Notes: generated from the sequence alone by a model not told the origin. Shown: positions 1 to 12,029, numbered from the stretch's first letter. The stretch: 64,000 nucleotides of DNA from Macrolepiota albuminosa (GCA_027475525.1 JAMWFC010000089.1:372001-436000), one strand, 5' to 3'. Translations and numbers: made by a program.

Positions 1-1095
1 AGCAGGATCTGCCAGGCGACGTCCATGACTTCCCAGAGACCATCATCAAAAATGCCCAGAACACAAGTATTCTGCCAGAGTCCGCGTACCACTGTCGAGT
101 ACTGGAGGATGGTTTGAGTAGTGAATTTGCTGGCAATCTGGTATACGTAAGTCATCACAAGCTTGCGATGCGCGTCGGACGATAATGGCACAGCAGGAGT
201 GCCGTCGATGGATGCCGGGGTGAGGATACCAACAGGCGGCGGCAAGGGCATCAAGCTTGACAGGAGTACATCGGGATTTCTGGTGTAGATGTAGGTTGAG
301 AGGCGGGCATATGTGGAAGGGCTGGGAAGGCATAGAATCCGAACAGGGATCTTGAAAAGTGTTTTGGGCTTAGCAAGAGTATCTTCGAAAGGCGAGAATG
401 GGGGCAGGCGTGAGCAGTGCATTGCGAGGAAGTGAGCGTGAACAGGATAAAGGGTGATCTGACGTTTTGACACAGGCGTTGACGAAGTAGAAGGCGGTGG
501 GGGACCATAGATAGCGAGCATGTGTGTGGGGTTCAAAGGGTCGTCACATTCGAGCCTGACTTCAACCTCAGAAGGAAGTCTGTTGGGAGAGAACGGTTCG
601 GGTCTCACGCTCGCAAGAGATTTCAGAGCACTAGAGATACAATCAGACTGATGTCAAGATAACATCATCAGAGAGAAACACATACCGAGGGCCAAGTAGC
701 TCGAACGAGTCGCGAAGATACGCTGCAGGAACCTGAGTGAAAGAAGATGAACAGGCAAGAAGTGCCTCCCGTGTAACCTCTTGGTACATCGGACGAGCCA
801 GTTGCTTGGGTAGGGTTACATTTTTGGAAGAGGAAAGAAGGGGCGGGGCGTCAGACATAACGACTTCAGGGGTAGGTATGGCCGTTATGTTGAACTGTAG
901 TTGTTTAGGCGGTTGCTTGCGGGAGCGACGTGCTGCCTGCTCAGCCACGTACTTGTTTGAGTTTCCGTGCCCATTGCCGCGAATGCGACGACGATGCGAG
1001 AAGAAGCGCGATGTAAGAGACTTGGGGAGGATAGACGGAGGGGTGTTCTCCACGTCACTAACGATACGCTTGGTAAAATTGGGCTGGAGGACCAT
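1..1095 (-). CDS. Clp1-like sexual development regulator (3' end missing)
   Basis: Two exons on the minus strand, continuing off the left edge. A 55-nt intron (631-685; donor GTATGT, CTGAT branch, CTAG acceptor) joins the segment ending ELLGPR to one beginning ALKSLASVRPEP in frame. Visible landmarks are a basic stretch (HRRRIRGNGHGNSNK, then AARRSRK), YLRDSFELLGPR, THMLAIYGPPPP, SKRQITLYPVHAHFLA and GIFDDGLWEVMDVAW. From memory these match the basidiomycete Clp1 (clampless1) family, which acts downstream of the mating-type homeodomain proteins in clamp formation and dikaryon growth. The upstream in-frame ATG at 1158 sits directly on a TATAAAA sequence, so I prefer the ATG at 1095 (MVLQPNF). 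The last part of the protein lies outside the window. Identity is recalled, not searched. Confidence 0.55.
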
Positions 1096-1157
1096 TATGG
1101 CGTCTGTGGCAAAGTCTTGAGGGAGCTGGTGAGGTCCGGTCGAGGGGTCAGCGTACA

Positions 1158-1164
1158 TTTTATA
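1158..1164 (-). promoter_or_regulatory. TATA-like box of the Clp1-like gene
   Basis: TATAAAA on the minus strand, about 63 bp upstream of the preferred start codon at 1095. It overlaps an in-frame upstream ATG, which argues against that ATG being translated. Spacing fits a short 5' leader. Inference only. Confidence 0.3.
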
Positions 1165-1244
1165 CCGCAAGTCCAAAAACAGACTCGTCAATCCAATCGG
1201 AACGAAAAATTTCCGAATATGGAAAGGAAAGCAAACACTGGTAA

Positions 1245-3479
1245 TCACTGTCTTCGATGTATGCCTGGAAAGGGAATAATCGATACCAATCCATCAGTGA
1301 CCTCGTCAAGAACAATTCCTACCTTGTCTATGCTTGTCAGCGATTGATAGTTGACCGACGCAGAATTACAATCCGTTCCCATGTTTACGGCAATGGGCCC
1401 TGGGTGGAGCACAGAATGCACAGAATAGGACAAGGAATCGCTTATTGCACTCCGTCCGACTTCAAATCCGTAGAACAAAGATATCGACGAAAACGTGCCA
1501 CAATGGAACCAGTCCTTCAGACAAGGCTATTTAAAATCAGAAATCAGATTATCAAAGACTAACTTGAAGGCCGGAGGACAAAGGCCGACAAATCATGTCA
1601 GGCACAGTACACACAAGGGATCCACAATGACGAGGCGGTCGCCAGTGCAGAGTGTCAGGTCGAGTCAGAAAAGGGTTTCCAATGTATGAGACCATGACAA
1701 TAAGTTAAGCTTCGTAGGCGACGTAGGAAACTCGAGGAAAAGCCTGCTGAAACTCCCCTGCATCAAGTCCATACAGCTTCGTAGAGTCTGCGTCCAAATC
1801 AAATTGGCACTGGGAATCGGAATCATGTGGGACAAAGCACGTTTGTCCAGAACAATGGCAGAGACTGCTTGGAGACGTTGTTGAGCTCTTCATTATCTTG
1901 AAATGACAATTTGGAATAGCCAGAACTTTTCCGTTGCGGTGGATTAACTCAGTTGTTAGAAAGTTTTATGCGGCATGTTGATCTGATTGTCATCTTGACT
2001 CAGTCAATCGAGAGGTCAGGACACGTGCAGGTTGGAAACAAGACAATGTACTTACTCGCATTGAAATTTTGTGCGAAACGATAGACCATGAAATGCAATG
2101 AGAAACCCTGCGGCAACGATCCACGTCTTACCCTGATCTCGTCTTTATGCTGGATCTTTTGTTTGCATGAACCTTTGGTCAGATATGAATCGCAAGTTAG
2201 TTGCAACGATCATCATCCTCTCTATCTGTCTTGCCCTTGGTTCGCAGTCCGCTTTGGGACCTGCTTGAGCAGCAACTGCGATTGAATATGAAGGGGCATA
2301 GTATGACAGCATATACTCACCTTGCGAGTGCTTCCACGGAAGGTGAGCTTGAGCGTTTATGCTGAGCTGTTACTGTGACCACACAACGCCTTTGAGGGCT
2401 CTATGACGCCAAAATGTCTCTAAAACAGGCTGAGTGAAACTCAAGTCATTCGGCAATCATCCAGAAAGGAGAAAATCGGAATGGAATACCTGCTTTCATT
2501 GTGTGGTGGGTGTATGTGCTGCCTTTGAGCGGAGTGCGTGATAATAGAAACGTCAAATAATTGGTGAAGCATGGTAGCGAGACTACCCGTGAATCACGCG
2601 ACATCCCTTTCGAAGTGCGAAAGAGCTTAGCGATGCCTTCATGTGCCCTCGTGCGAGTGCCCAAAATGTCATTTTCTTGATTGGAATGATTCGCATTTGT
2701 GAACATCGAAAAACGACAGCATCAAGTTGTAAGAGGAAGTTGAATTGTGTACGCGGCGACTCCTGGAGTGGGGTGGTGTGCTTGTGGGAAACTTTTCTTT
2801 TGTTGATAACAATAATCCGACGTAGTCCGACAATGCACGAGATAGATATCAACGTTAAGCGACCGGGATCCCTTGTTTAATTACCGCAAGGCGGACAATG
2901 CAAGAAATCGTCTGGTCACGCGCGTCATCGAAAAGACGTGAATGGATCCGGATCAATCCATGATCTCAGAGGTAAGTTCTTCAGTGCACGTGGTCATTTC
3001 TCCATGGGGACCAACGAATTTGAGATAATTCCGTTTTTTCTATGGTAGACACCGTATGTCTGCATATACTTTTGTGCAGTGTCTTGTTTCTGAGCGCAGA
3101 TTTGCTTGAGTAAATTTACTCCAATATGCAAGTGCGAATCATTCCCCAAGTGCAGTCGTGAGCCTGCGCGTGACCTGTTATTTCACTGCTCACTGTGCCC
3201 TGGTTCAACTTTGCTCAGTAGACATTATTACTGAGTGAGTCTAGCCTGAAGTCTTCAGCTTTTTTATGCGCACTGCTTATTGATTCAAGCATTTCATGTG
3301 TACTTTTTAGAACTCAATATATTATTTTCCCTCAGGCTCACTCGTCATTCGAGATGGCGCATATCATTCCCAGATAATTTCCTTCTCCATTCCATCTCCA
3401 GGCAAAACACCCACAGCCAATCAAGCATTCCAAACTGCTTGACTTTGACCCAATTGCACCCTCCAGAGGGCTCCTGCCT
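1245..3479. other. No confident gene (about 2.2 kb)
   Basis: Only short, unrelated ORFs on both strands. A 62-codon minus ORF at 1705-1893 could be an isolated exon but has no recognisable motif and no CaaX end that would suggest a pheromone precursor. No repeats or transposon ends were seen. Confidence 0.4.
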
Positions 3480-3951
3480 CTACTGATTCTCCCACTGTAA
3501 CTCGTCCAGTTCTTCATTCACACGCTCTTTGCGCATCCAGACATCCAAGCTCCATACCCCTCCCTCATCCTCGCTTTCAATTCTCAAGTCACCCAAAGTA
3601 CGCACCCTCAGCAGGACCACACCCCCTTCCTTTGGCCGCACCCGCACCCCACACCCAGCCCTCTGCCATTGCCTATACCTCTTACACCCCGTCCTAACAC
3701 CCGCACTTGCCAACGCATTCTCCACCTCTGCCTGCGCTCTCAATGCTCTCCACCTACCTCTCTTCCCACGCTTCACCTTCTCCGTATACATGCTCGCACT
3801 CTCATGCACTCCCTTTAGTATGAGTGTCTGGAATAGCTAGGGGCCAATTATGCGCCCCACTTCTAGTGCACCGTACACTTCCTGTGTGGACATCAACGTG
3901 CGCGACAACGAGTCTGTCAATCCGAGGAAGCAACTCTGATGCGGGAATGAG
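3480..3951 (-). pseudogene. Unidentified coding-like segment with a premature TAG
   Basis: A 109-codon minus ORF (3480-3809) is strongly biased in composition (long CT-rich run on the plus strand) and reads as a basic protein with KRGKRGRWRALRAQAEVENAL and ending DVWMRKERVNEELDEL. The same frame continues upstream after one TAG near 3838 as LGLTDSLSRTLMSTQEVYG, so the coding stretch may be longer and broken. I do not recognise the family. It could also be a composition artefact. Confidence 0.25.
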
Positions 3952-5393
3952 GATGTGGTAGATCAGGCTGCTCTCACGGGAGAGGTTAAGGATCGAACGA
4001 ACGGTTCACATCCTCAAGAAATCTGACCCTCTGCATCTTGAACTCGAAACACATTTATGCACAAAGTACGTGTCGTGCTTTTCTGCAAAGCCCATAATTG
4101 ATTATTTTTGGTTATCTTAGCTTCATTCAGATGCTCAAACATGTCTATAGTACCGTTAAATCCACGTTTCTCTTCGCAATGCCATGGTTGCAAGCTTGGC
4201 AATGTTTCCCTCTCCCCTCTTCGGACGGTGCTCCATGCTCCTTGGTTCTCTTTGGCATACCAGGTACATGGCATATATAAATATTTCCAGTATCATTGTA
4301 TCTATGTCGTATGCTTGGGCATAAAAATCATATATATGCATATATCGAATCGAGTTCTAGAATGCAGAGATTATGGTGTCTCTTCATCCACAATGTGAGA
4401 TGTCATCCCATATGGGGTGAGCCTGACAGTCTGGTAATGTTCCAAGTACTCAACAAGTGTGTAATTGCCTTTACTGCGTGACACCTCAAGCAATGTCTTT
4501 CCTTCAGCATCCTTGACCGTTCTATCCCATCCACAGTCAAGCAAAAGCTTCACTCTTTCCAGGTCAACGACATTTGAAAACCCTTTCAATGCATCGTAGA
4601 ATGCATCGTGACTATATGATTGGGCACCATGATCCAAAAGGTATGTCACCATTGTATGGGAGTTCTGCAAATTTCGAATGGCAAAGTCAAGCACTGTAAA
4701 TGAGAGGACTTGATCCTGGGCAGGGATTAGAGCTGGCACTCGTTCAACAAGGGCAATGACCACATCCAGATTGCCTGCGTGGGCTGCATTATGCAAAGCG
4801 GTCCGACCAAAATAATCACGACAATTGAGGTCAATTCCTCGATGCACCAATTCACAAAAGTCTTCTTCATCCCCAGCAATTGCACATGGAGTCAAGAACT
4901 CCGCGCTCCATTGACTGCCAGATCGAAATAGATTGGGACCGCCCAAATCCAGCAGCCACCGAGATAGGACCCGATGCCTGCCTCTGAGCACCGCACGATA
5001 AGCTCTAGATAGAGCACCCCTTATCTGTTCTTGCCAGTCCTTGAAACCAGCAGTAGACTCATCTAGCAGAGTCTCAAGATCGAAGGCCTTCATAAAAGTT
5101 TCAATCAGTCGGCCATACCTGGCTTTTCCAATCTCTTCCTCCATGGAAGATGCTGAATACGTCTCTTGCAATCTTGATATGTAATTAGTGACTGCAGAGG
5201 TAAGATAACTATTCCCTGAAAGATATTTAGCGGGAAAAGAGTGTATGAAAAGCGATCTATCAAGCAAGCCATCAGTCGCCTCAAGGACAACTTGCTTGAC
5301 CGAGTAGTTAGATGAGTGGTTTAATAGCCATGCAAAGGAGTCAAGAGCGCGATCATCAGGAAAAAAAGGTGATTGCTCAAACACTTTATAGTG

Positions 5394-5513
5394 CTCTGCC
5401 TTTCTCAAAGAACCCTTTCGTGGTTGCCATAGTTTCCACAGCTGCCGCTGTGGCCGCGGTTGCCACAGTTCACCCGGTTGCCCCAGTTTCCACAGTCGCC
5501 ACGCCTTCAAAGT
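5394..5513 (-). repeat. Short Trp/Gln/Pro-coding minisatellite in the DUF6535-ankyrin gene
   Basis: Degenerate 9-12 bp units around GTTGCCACAGTT on the plus strand. On the coding strand they give repeated LWKL, LWQP and GQPGELWQP units within about 30 residues, between the membrane segments and the ankyrin region. Not needed for DUF6535 or ankyrin folds; probably a recent slippage expansion. Confidence 0.5.
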
Positions 5514-5835
5514 AAATATATGCCAGAGATAATGGCATGTGTATTCTATGGTGCCTAAAGCATACCATACGATTTCAGTTGGATAGAACATGGAGGGGAT
5601 GCGGTAGTGACAAGCAATGTCCAAGGCTGGAACCATGGAAGATCCAAAGTAGAACAGAAACGTGAGAGCAGTGATCACACCAACAATTCCAGATATTGGA
5701 CGGGACAACTGTGAAACGTAGAGAACTAGTCCAACCAGAAAGATCGCAACTGAGCAATGTAGGATCAATGGGAGACTCTGAATAATGTCGCCGAACTTAT
5801 ATTTTTCAAGTCCGCCAAAGCGGAATTGGCGGATT

Positions 5836-5840
5836 ACAGC
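5836..5840. repeat. Target site duplication (acagc) of Gypsy element 1, left
   Basis: ACAGC immediately before the left LTR; the same five bases follow the right LTR at 12025-12029. Five bp is the usual size for LTR retrotransposons. Confidence 0.9.
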
Positions 5841-6276
5841 TGTAAGAGAGCGTGAATGCTCTTCTTCACGAAAGGGAACGAGACCCCGCGACAGAATGGT
5901 ACAAGAGATCTATTTCGTAGACAAAAAGGAAAACTAACTAACTAGAAAAGTACAGCTCCGTATTTAAGTGGTTAACTAAATAAAGTTCACTCTTTTTATC
6001 CGATTGAGAGCCCCAATCGTATGTATCGGTCCGAACACGATTAATGAGGAAATCTGGTAACCCAGACTCGTAAAGCGACAATCGATGAGCGAGGAGAGGA
6101 ACGACTTGTAAGGTGACAGTCGATGAGCGAGGACAAACGGACAAGAAGGATGAGAAGAACTCCTCTCCTCGTAAGGTGACAGTCGATGAGCGAGGACAAA
6201 CGGACAAGAAGGATGAGAAGAACGCGAACAAGCAGTCGACGAAAGAAACATTTCGATGGTAAGCATCATGCTTACA
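5841..6276 (-). repeat. 3' LTR of Gypsy element 1
   Basis: 436 bp, TGTAAGAGAG to ATGCTTACA on the plus strand, with the terminal palindrome TGTAAG/CTTACA. It contains a direct repeat of about 54 bp with 63-bp spacing (starts 6108 and 6171), also present in the other LTR. On the minus strand the adjacent internal end reads AAGAGCATGGGTGAG, a plausible polypurine tract. Confidence 0.95.
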
Positions 6277-6302
6277 CTCACCCATGCTCTTGAGACTTAT
6301 TA

Positions 6303-7919
6303 TCATCCCCTGCTATCCTTCTTCTTCTCCCAATCATCTAACGCAACTGTATCTTCCATCTCCTTACCACTTTTCCATTCGTCATGGTCCGGTCCATACC
6401 CCCGCCAACGGACAAGATATTGCATTCCCCGTCCATGACGACGTTCATCCAGAATGCATTCGATAAAGTGTTCCTCCTGACCGTCTTCCGTGACGACCGG
6501 ACCCGGCATTTCGAGGCGCCTTGACGGGAAAAGATCGTCGTCATTTCTCACATGTGGTGTTAGTAGACTCGCATGAAATCTGTTAACGATGTTCATCGAC
6601 TTAGGCAAATCCAAAACATACTCCGACGAGTCTGGGTAAGCTTCTAAAATGTGAAAGGGTCCATCCTGTCTCGGCATAAATTTCGCCACGCGCCCATCCT
6701 TCTTTTGCATGTATTCTCAACGACGATTTGCTGTAGACAGCATAACCATGTCACCCACATTGTAAGCAATTTCGGGTGCGCGGCGTGTGTTCGCGTAGTG
6801 TGCCTGATTGATTTTCGACGTAATAAGATTGTCCATTGCCTCCATGAAATTATTTTCGATACTTAATAAAACTTTGAGCGCAAGGTCGTCTGCAGGTGAA
6901 TCGGCCGGTGGAGGGGGATATAAGGGAGGTAAAACGCGCGGCGAGAAACCTGATTTCAATTGAAAGGGGGAAAACCCCATCAAGGCATTTATTGTGTTCA
7001 TCATGCCAAACCTAATGCACGGTAAAGCTTTAACCCAACCAGTCTGTAACCTGTCGACATGAAAACGGATGCACTGGACGATAGTCTTATTCGATCTTTC
7101 AGAAGCCCCGTCAGTCTGAGGATGAAAAGAGGTCGAAAGTTTGTGCTTGACGCCCGTTAACTTCATAAGAGCTTTCCAAAATGCCGAGGTGAAAAGTGTG
7201 TCGCAATCAGTGATGATTTCATATGGTAACCCATTTTTGCAATACCAGTCCCGAAAAAAAATTTCCGCAAATTCCTCTCCTGTCTGTGAAGTCCTACAAG
7301 GTGAAATTTGGATATCTGCGCCCGCCCTACACGTCATTGAACAGAATTCATCGAAACCTTCATCAATCGGCAATGGCCCCACAAAGTCTAAGGTCACCGA
7401 GCCAAATCGACAATCAGGAATAGGCAATGGGTGGAGTGGGCCCACAGGCTTTGAGGTAGTCGATTTATTACGTTGACACTCAGGACATGACGGAATATAT
7501 CCCACGATTAAATCACGGCGCATATTTGGCCAGTAGTATGAGTGTCGCAAGGACGCATAAGTTTTGTCCGCTCCGAAGTGTCCCAACTCATCATGTGCCA
7601 ATCGAAACAGGTTTTCCCGCAACCCCTGGTATTTTGGGACAATCAGGCGGTCTCCAACATATAGAAGTCCATTCCTAATTTCCACACCATGAGGCAACAT
7701 CCCTTTGTCTCTGTCGTCCAATATTTGCTTTGTATAAGGATCCACTTGATATCCGTCTTTGATGTTCTTTACCACATCCTGATGTAATTCACTCCTCCAA
7801 ACCAACGCAATTTCCACCTGATCACCTGATTCCAGAAACCTTGATAATGCATCAGCGACGGTGTTTTCCTCTCCTTTAATGTAGTGGATTGTATAATCGT
7901 ACTGCGCCAGGTACTCCAT
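6303..7919 (-). pseudogene. Gypsy 1 integrase and chromodomain
   Basis: Continues the polyprotein. HHCC zinc-binding domain (HDELGHFG...CPECQ), integrase core with TLDFVGPLP, ITDCDTLFTS and GASERSNKT for the D,D,E triad, then the linker ending NVGDMVMLSTANRR. A TGA follows NRR, where related elements have an arginine codon, and the frame continues as EYMQKKDGRVAKFMPR into a C-terminal chromodomain (QYLVRWRGYGPDHDEW). The chromodomain of such elements binds methylated histone H3 and directs integration into heterochromatin; here the element nevertheless landed in a gene. Confidence 0.9.
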
Positions 7920-8013
7920 CCAGCGAGCCTGACGCTGGTGTTTTCCTCTCCTTTAATGTAGTGGATTGTATAATCGTACTGCGCCAGGTACTCCATCCAG
8001 CGAGCCTGACGCT
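7860..8013. repeat. Perfect 77-bp tandem duplication in Gypsy 1 pol
   Basis: 7860-7936 is repeated exactly at 7937-8013. It shifts the RNase H frame (77 is not divisible by 3); removing one copy restores the polyprotein. Same unit length as the duplications at 18541 and 30825, so probably an assembly join artefact. Confidence 0.97.
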
Positions 8014-11000
8014 TCGATAGATCCTGTTGGGTGTCGAAATTTTTGAGTGTTTTATGATCCGTATAAACTTCGAAGTGTGAACCTAACAGATCCGTTCTCC
8101 ATTTATGCAAGGCACGTGTTATAGCCAGCATCTCGTGTTCGTGCGTAGGGTAATTCTTTTCCGCTGGTGTGAGCTGTCGCGAATCGAATGCCACCGGACG
8201 CGCTGATTCCCATGTCTCCCCAAACGAGAGCACAGCCCCTGTTTGTCTCTTACTCACATCACAGGTCACGAAAATCTTGTTTCTCCCAGGGTTGTCGTGG
8301 TCAATCATAGTTAAACAATCGCGACCCACCACCAATTCCTTTATACCCTCGAAAGCCTTTTGGTGTTCTGTAGTCCATGGGGGTAAAGCAGCATTGAATT
8401 CTTTCTTCGTCAATGGCGTTAAGACCGATGTGTGCTCTGCAAGAGCTGGCAGGAATGCTGCGATGTACCGAACAAGACCTAGGAACTGTCGCACATGTTT
8501 TGCTCTCCGTGGTCGTGGCCATCCTAGGATTTTCTCGACCTTTGAAGCATCCGCTTCAATACCTCTTTCCAATATGTGATGTCCCAAAAAATCGAGTTCT
8601 GTACAGAAAAGGTCGCTTTTCTTCAAGGAACAAAATAATCGGGCCTGTTTTAACACCTCCAGAATCTTTCGTACATTTTCCTCATGCTCCTCTATTGTCC
8701 TCGACCAAATGATGATATCATCGAGGTAAACATGACAGATTTTTCCGATATATTCACGCAATGCCAAGGTGACTCGCCGCTGTTGCGTTGCAGGGGCATT
8801 CCGTAACCCCATGGGCATAACTACCCATTCCCACAGCCCAAAGGGTGTCAATGTCGCAGTGTATTTGATGTCATCAGGATGGACCAACGTTTGGAAGAAC
8901 GCGTTGGTAAGATCTATTTTTTCCCAGAAACGTGTACCTGGGCGTGTGCAGTCGGCAAGGATATCATCAATTCGAGGCAAGGGATAGTTATCAGGGATTG
9001 TGCAAGCATTGAGACGTCGATAATCATTTACCCATCGGGGTAAAACCGATGGATCTGATTTAGGAATGACAAATGAGGGACTCGCATACGGGGATGAAGA
9101 GGGCCGAATCCTTCCTGCTTTCTCATGCTGGTCTATCAAGGTTTTCCAGCCTTCACGGTATTTGCGTGGACAAGAATATGATCGGGCAATTGTGATTTTT
9201 GCAAGAGGTTTTACTTGGATACGATGATATACGCTCGTCGGCAATTCGTCTGCGTGCGGAATATCCGGAGGAAATTGGGCTTGATACTTCTGTTTCATCT
9301 TCTCATCTCTCTTCTTCAACCTCCCCTTGAACGCCAGTTCCTCGATTCTAGCCCGAATCAACCCCAACATCATTGGTTCACTCGTCGTCGTATGGTCTTT
9401 TAAATGCGCAAAATGTTGTCTCTGTTGTGCAAATAAGACGTTTAACTCCCAATGGACCGGCGCCCGCAACTGTTTGGTCACACTCTGTCCTTCTCTAATC
9501 CACTTTTGCTTGGATCGGTTCTTCTTTTTCTCCATTTTACGCCTGACTGATGGCTCAATCGGTGTCGTCTTACGTGTCTTCACAGCATCGGGGGGATGTA
9601 GTAGGTCAAAACCGTTCTTCTTGTCCACCATGTTCCCTCCCTCCGCATCAACAACAAGCGCATTCTTCTTCAAGAAATCCAATCCCAAGATCAGATCAGA
9701 GTGCAGATTTGGGCAGACGATGAACATTTGCGATTTAGAATGCCACTGGGCGCAAGGCGATATAATTACAAGTTTTACGTATTTTGTTAACAGCTGAGAC
9801 TCATTCTTGTTTCCAGACGTAAAGGCACCTGAGACTGTAAGCGGGTGGGAAAGTTTCTGGGATGACAAACCGAGCTTATTCACGAGCGTCGTAGAAATCA
9901 ACGCTGGAGGGGCACCCGTATCAATAAGAGCATTGGAAACAGGAGTCGGAACAATGGAGGGGCCAGAGACAAGGCAGGAATAGGTGATGTGGAGAGGGAG
10001 CACGTACTCGCTACCGGCGTTGCTACTGTCCAGTTCGTCCGACGACCCTTCAAAAACTGCCGCCACGGTGACAGGCGCTTTTGTTCCTCCGGACCCCTTT
10101 TCCATCACCTTTGCCTTCCCTTTTAAATACTCCTTCTGAGCTGTGAGTGCAAATTCAGGAGTCAGACGTCGTTTGTTATAGTCTTCTAACTTCAAGGCAT
10201 TCCCCCTGTCGGGGCAAGACGCCACGCGATGATCAACGTAAAGCCGTCGACACTGATAACATCCAGAGTGCTCATCAAGGATCCTTCGTTCCTCCGCCGT
10301 CAATGCATAAACATGGACACGCGTTGTCGCTGTGGTTGCACCTGCTGCCATACCTTTTCCCGAACCCCCCACTGCCTCTGCCTTGGGATTATTCGTAACG
10401 TTCTTGAGCTGTGATTTGCCAGTGGCGGCAAGCGAGCTGGCGAGGTATTTACTGATTTGAGCCTTCCGAGCGGTGATGACAGCGTCGATATCAGTGACCG
10501 TGCAGAGCCACTTGTGGAAGTCAGTAATCTGGTCATAGCACGAATCCTTATTGCCCAGCGCATACTCCCTCCGCACATCGTCCTGGCAATGTAACAAAAT
10601 GTGGTCGCGTAATTTCTCTGCAGGGATATAAAATCACGGGAAGGTACTTAAGATGTCGTTGGCTTCGCGTAAGGTGTTGACCCAATTCATGAAACTCTCA
10701 TCCTCTGCCTGCTTCTTGGACAAGGCCTGCGCAACCTCCCATGCCCAATCCGTCGACAAGACAATCCCTTGGAGACGTGCCATGAAGACCGCAAATGTAA
10801 GCTGTCGCAACTCCCTCTCATTCTCCCTGACCCATGCACGCATGGCTGGCTCATCGATATTATACATTACTTTCTCCACCTGCTTATCATCTCCGATGTT
10901 CTTATGACTGAAGTACCTTCGACAGTTGTACTCAAAATCTTCCAACTGCCTGGGACCGATTGAACCTTTCCCAATTACCGGGGCATGACTCGAGGATACC

Positions 11001-11383
11001 TGGGATACCTCAGCCGTATACAACGTCGATTTCGGCAGGGACATGGGGGAAATACGTGTGGGGAGGATATCCGATTCGTCGGAAGAGGTCGAAGACTCAG
11101 ATGAAGAAGGCGATGACGGGGACACAATAGTAGCCGTTGTCGGCCGCAAGTGTGCCAAAGATGGTGTCCCAGGATGCAAAGAGGACAAGTCGGTCAATGG
11201 AGATCTATCACACGACGGTGCCGGTGAACGAGACGTGTGCGAAGGTGACGAGGAACGAGAAGGAGAGCGGGAGCAAGAATCACGAGTTCCAAGAGTTCTT
11301 TGTTGCAAGCGAGTACGCGCCAGGTTGACCAAATCCGCAACAAGACGGGAGTCTACCAGGAGCGGGCGTGAAAAGGCAGCCAT
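7920..11383 (-). pseudogene. Gypsy 1 gag-protease-RT-RNase H region
   Basis: Starts at ATG 11383 (MAAFSRPLLVDSRL). Gag N-terminus is Ser/Pro/Arg-rich, then a helical capsid-like part. An in-frame TGA at 10634-10636 interrupts gag between STFP and FYIPAEKL. The frame resumes with zinc knuckle CYQCRRLYVDHRVASC, protease ALIDTGAPPALIS, RT with YASPSFVIPKSD, DLTNAFFQTLVHP and the YLDD catalytic motif, then RNase H (FVTCDVSKRQTGAVLSF). The frame is lost within the 77-bp duplication (7860-8013); deleting one copy rejoins it to the integrase frame. Gag and pol share one frame, so this was a single polyprotein. Confidence 0.9.
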
Positions 11384-11588
11384 CCTAGGCCCCCTTTATA
11401 GTTCGTCAAGTCCACGGACTTCCTTCAGAAGCTAGCCCGATTTTGGTTCCCCAACGGAACCCTCCCCCCCCCCCAGAGACACTGAAGTGACAGACAGTTG
11501 GCCGTTGATAATTCCACAGACAGCAAGCAAAGGAGATCCCACGTAAGCTGTACTTCTCTCGAGCGTCTTGTACAATTCAAAAAAAAAG

Positions 11589-12024
11589 TGTAAGAGAGCG
11601 TGAATGCTCTTCTTCACGAAAGGGAACAAGACCCCGCGACAGAATGGTACAAGAGATCTATTTCGTAGACAAAAAGGAAAACTAACTAACTAGAAAAGTA
11701 CAGCTCCGTATTTAAGTGGTTAACTAAATAAAGTTCACTCTTTTTATCCGATTGAGAGCCCCAATCGTATGTATCGGTCCGAACACGATTAATGAGGAAA
11801 TCTGGTAACCCAGACTCGTAAAGCGACAATCGATGAGCGAGGAGAGGAACGACTTGTAAGGTGACAGTCGATGAGCGAGGACAAACGGACAAGAAGGATG
11901 AGAAGAACTCCTCTCCTCGTAAGGTGACAGTCGATGAGCGAGGACAAACGGACAAGAAGGATGAGAAGAACGCGAACAAGCAGTCGACGAAAGAAACATT
12001 TCGATGGTAAGCATCATGCTTACA
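11589..12024 (-). repeat. 5' LTR of Gypsy element 1
   Basis: Same length as the other LTR and identical except A at 11628 where the partner has G at 5880 (CpG to CpA). Carries the same internal direct repeat. Promoter for the minus-strand transcript; a TTAAATA-like sequence lies in it around 11710. Confidence 0.95.
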
Positions 12025-12029
12025 ACAGC
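12025..12029. repeat. Target site duplication (acagc) of Gypsy element 1, right
   Basis: Matches 5836-5840 exactly and directly abuts the LTR end CTTACA. Confidence 0.9.

Larger units (their letters stand above)
4371..5840 (-). pseudogene. DUF6535-ankyrin protein, C-terminal part, separated by Gypsy insertion
   Basis: Open frame of about 490 codons from the insertion point to TGA. The first residues (RQFRFGGLEKYKFGDIIQS) continue the DUF6535 region begun at 12025-12595. Two hydrophobic segments follow (around SVAIFLVGLVLYV and VGVITALTFLFYF), then a Trp/Pro/Gln repeat tract, a soluble middle and ankyrin repeats near the end (GRTALHNAAHAGNLDVV, then TVLDFAIRN, VKLLLDCGWD and GKTLLEVSRSKGN). 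DUF6535 proteins are multi-membrane-span fungal proteins of unknown function; the ankyrin tail suggests protein binding on the cytosolic side. No stop interrupts this half, so the gene was probably intact until the transposon arrived. Confidence 0.8.
5841..12024 (-). mobile_element. Chromodomain Gypsy retrotransposon 1, complete, minus orientation
   Basis: 6,184 bp bounded by two 436-bp LTRs (TGTAAG...CTTACA) and an ACAGC target duplication. Internal order on the minus strand is gag, zinc knuckle, aspartic protease, reverse transcriptase, RNase H, integrase, chromodomain, which defines a chromovirus. The LTRs differ at one base (5880 G, 11628 A), so insertion was recent. The coding frame carries TGA stops near 10634 and near 6715 plus a 77-bp duplication that is probably an assembly error. 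It lies in a coding exon of the DUF6535-ankyrin gene in the same orientation as that gene. No standard tRNA primer site is visible next to the 5' LTR. Confidence 0.95.

Noticed and set aside
46..508. Two minus ORFs of 95 and 85 codons
   Set aside because: They are other frames of the second exon of the Clp1-like gene; the conserved frame lies between them.
643..690. ORF end reading VFLSDDVILTSV as the Clp1-like C-terminus
   Set aside because: This is read-through into the 55-nt intron; splicing gives a continuous conserved protein.
4371..5768. Ankyrin protein as a separate complete gene starting at MILHCSV
   Set aside because: The DUF6535 frame continues upstream of that Met to the Gypsy insertion site and rejoins 12025-12595.
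7769..7919. C-terminal extension of the Gypsy 1 pol ORF after EENT
   Set aside because: Product of the frame shift in the 77-bp duplication, not a genuine tail.
9327..9797. 156-codon plus ORF inside Gypsy 1
   Set aside because: Antisense shadow of the protease region.
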